The notes under the pieces: generated by a model
What the model was told of the DNA's origin: nothing
The model's input: the letters and a program-made list of their open reading frames with translations, nothing else
Databases searched by the model: none
Assembly: GCA_038319625.1 (NCBI GenBank)
Contig: JBBQDK010000131.1
Span: 1 to 7,956, forward strand
Direction: 5' to 3'
DNA length: 7,956 bases
DNA from: JBBQDK01 sp038319625
Lineage (GTDB): Bacteria > Pseudomonadota > Gammaproteobacteria > JBBQDK01
Position numbers and translations under genes: made by a program
Shown here: piece after piece, positions 6,758 to 7,956 of the stretch
Layout: each line of letters begins with the position of its first letter
Position numbering within the stretch: the first letter of the stretch is position 1

Positions 6758-7956
6758 ATGTCCGACAATCTCAGCCTGAATCTGGAAGGCGTCGAGCGCC
6801 AGCCGCTGAAGACCTTCACCGAAAAGGCCTACCTTGATTACTCGATGTACGTAATCCTGGACCGGGCACTGCCGCATCTCGGCGACGGCCTGAAGCCGGT
6901 GCAGCGCCGTATCATCTACGCAATGTCCGAATTGGGGCTGTCAGCACTATCCAAACACAAGAAATCGGCGCGTACGGTCGGTGACGTACTGGGCAAGTTC
7001 CATCCGCATGGCGACTCGGCATGCTATGAAGCGATGGTGCTCATGGCTCAGAGTTTTTCTTACCGCTATCCGCTGGTCGACGGCCAGGGCAATTGGGGTT
7101 CGCCGGACGACCCGAAATCTTTCGCCGCCATGCGCTATACCGAAGCCCGCCTGGGTCGTTATGCCGAAGTACTGCTCGCCGAGTTGGGGCAGGGTACGGT
7201 CGAGTGGACACCGAATTTCGACGGCACCCTGGAAGAACCTGTGGTGTTGCCGGCACGGTTGCCGAACGTGCTACTCAACGGCGGGACCGGTATCGCCGTG
7301 GGCATGGCCACCGATATACCACCGCACAATCTGCGCGAAGTGGCCAGCGCCTGCATCCGGCTGCTGGAGGATCCCAAGACCACGCTGACGGAGTTGTGCG
7401 AACACATTCAGGCGCCGGATTTTCCAACCGAGGCCGAGATTATTACGCCGCGCGCCGATCTAATACGCATGTACGAGACCGGCAACGGCTCAGTGCGTGT
7501 TCGTGCCCGCTACGAGCGCGAGGAGGGTGACATTGTCGTCACGGCCTTGCCGTACCAGGTGTCCGGTGCCAAGGTGCTGGAGCAGATCGCCGAGCAAATG
7601 AATGCCAAGAAGCTGCCCATGATCGAGGACCTGCGCGACGAATCCGATCACGAGCATCCGACACGGCTGGTGATCGTGCCGCGCTCCAATCGGATCGATG
7701 TCGAGGAATTGATGGGGCATCTGTTCGTCAGTACCGATCTGGAACGCAGTTATCGCGTCAACATGAACATGATCGGACTGTCTGGCCGGCCACAGGTAAA
7801 GAACCTACGGCAGATCCTGGTGGAGTGGCTGGAGTTCCGGACCGGCACGGTACGGCGCCGTCTCGAGTATCGTCTCGATAAAGTGCAGAAACGGCTGCAT
7901 GTCCTCGATGGTTTACTGATCGCCTATCTGAACCTCGATGAAGTGATTGCCATCAT
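6758..7956 (+). CDS. parC: DNA topoisomerase IV subunit A (ParC), C-terminal part missing
   Basis: The breaking-rejoining subunit of topoisomerase IV, which works with ParE to decatenate daughter chromosomes. About 400 residues are present, covering most of the N-terminal cleavage core. Seen: YLDYSMYVILDRALP (25-39), DGLKPVQRRI (43-52), the active tyrosine Y127 with R126 in AAMRYTE, NGGTGIAVGMATDIPPHN, and the tower and coiled-coil region (SGRPQVKNLRQ, TVRRRLEYRL). The wording follows E. coli ParC with a +7 offset and distinguishes it from GyrA. The quinolone-determining positions are S87 and E91 (E. coli S80, E84), both wild-type. ATG 6758-6760 is the first possible start because an in-frame TAA lies 3 nt upstream; GGAAG (6744-6748) is 9 nt before it. 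The C-terminal beta-propeller lies beyond the window. It is divergent from the exported-protein gene. Confidence 0.95.
   Translation, partial: MSDNLSLNLEGVERQPLKTFTEKAYLDYSMYVILDRALPHLGDGLKPVQRRIIYAMSELGLSALSKHKKSARTVGDVLGKFHPHGDSACYEAMVLMAQSFSYRYPLVDGQGNWGSPDDPKSFAAMRYTEARLGRYAEVLLAELGQGTVEWTPNFDGTLEEPVVLPARLPNVLLNGGTGIAVGMATDIPPHNLREVASACIRLLEDPKTTLTELCEHIQAPDFPTEAEIITPRADLIRMYETGNGSVRVRARYEREEGDIVVTALPYQVSGAKVLEQIAEQMNAKKLPMIEDLRDESDHEHPTRLVIVPRSNRIDVEELMGHLFVSTDLERSYRVNMNMIGLSGRPQVKNLRQILVEWLEFRTGTVRRRLEYRLDKVQKRLHVLDGLLIAYLNLDEVIAI

Noticed and set aside
7014..7032. Quinolone-resistance changes in parC
   Set aside because: Ser87 and Glu91, the equivalents of E. coli S80 and E84, are both unchanged.

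Overview
The window looks like chromosomal DNA of a Gram-negative proteobacterium, most likely a gammaproteobacterium. The best evidence is the rightmost gene, whose product follows E. coli-type ParC closely over about 400 residues. The Sec-exported, cysteine-paired surface protein and the c-di-GMP enzyme fit this too. I see no insertion sequence, phage gene, CRISPR array, tRNA or rRNA.

Layout from left to right. (1) Positions 1-875, minus strand: corA, a Mg2+/Co2+ transporter gene, cut by the window edge just before its membrane helices. (2) 876-998: a short gap with a plausible sigma70-type promoter for corA. (3) 999-2510, minus: a membrane-bound diguanylate cyclase with a periplasmic sensor region, a PAS domain and a GGEEF domain with an intact inhibitory I-site. 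(4) 2507-6496, minus: a 1329-residue exported repeat protein. It carries two tandem modules (CSLREA, parallel beta-helix, choice-of-anchor-Q-like), a DUF11 domain, a cadherin-like domain, a Pro/Thr/Ala-rich linker and a C-terminal membrane module with a very basic tail. (5) 6497-6757: the divergent intergenic region. It holds overlapping TTGAT/ATCAA dyads that resemble an FNR/ANR/DNR site, and a 34-codon upstream ORF with a strong Shine-Dalgarno sequence. (6) 6758-7956, plus: parC, topoisomerase IV subunit A, open at the right edge.

The exported protein and the cyclase overlap by 4 nt (GTGA), so they are very probably one transcript with coupled translation. The most interesting reading of the window is a two-gene unit: a large membrane-anchored periplasmic or surface beta-helix protein made together with its own c-di-GMP synthase, possibly under oxygen- or redox-responsive control. 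corA may be read through from this unit but seems to have its own promoter. parC is a housekeeping gene that shares only the divergent control region.
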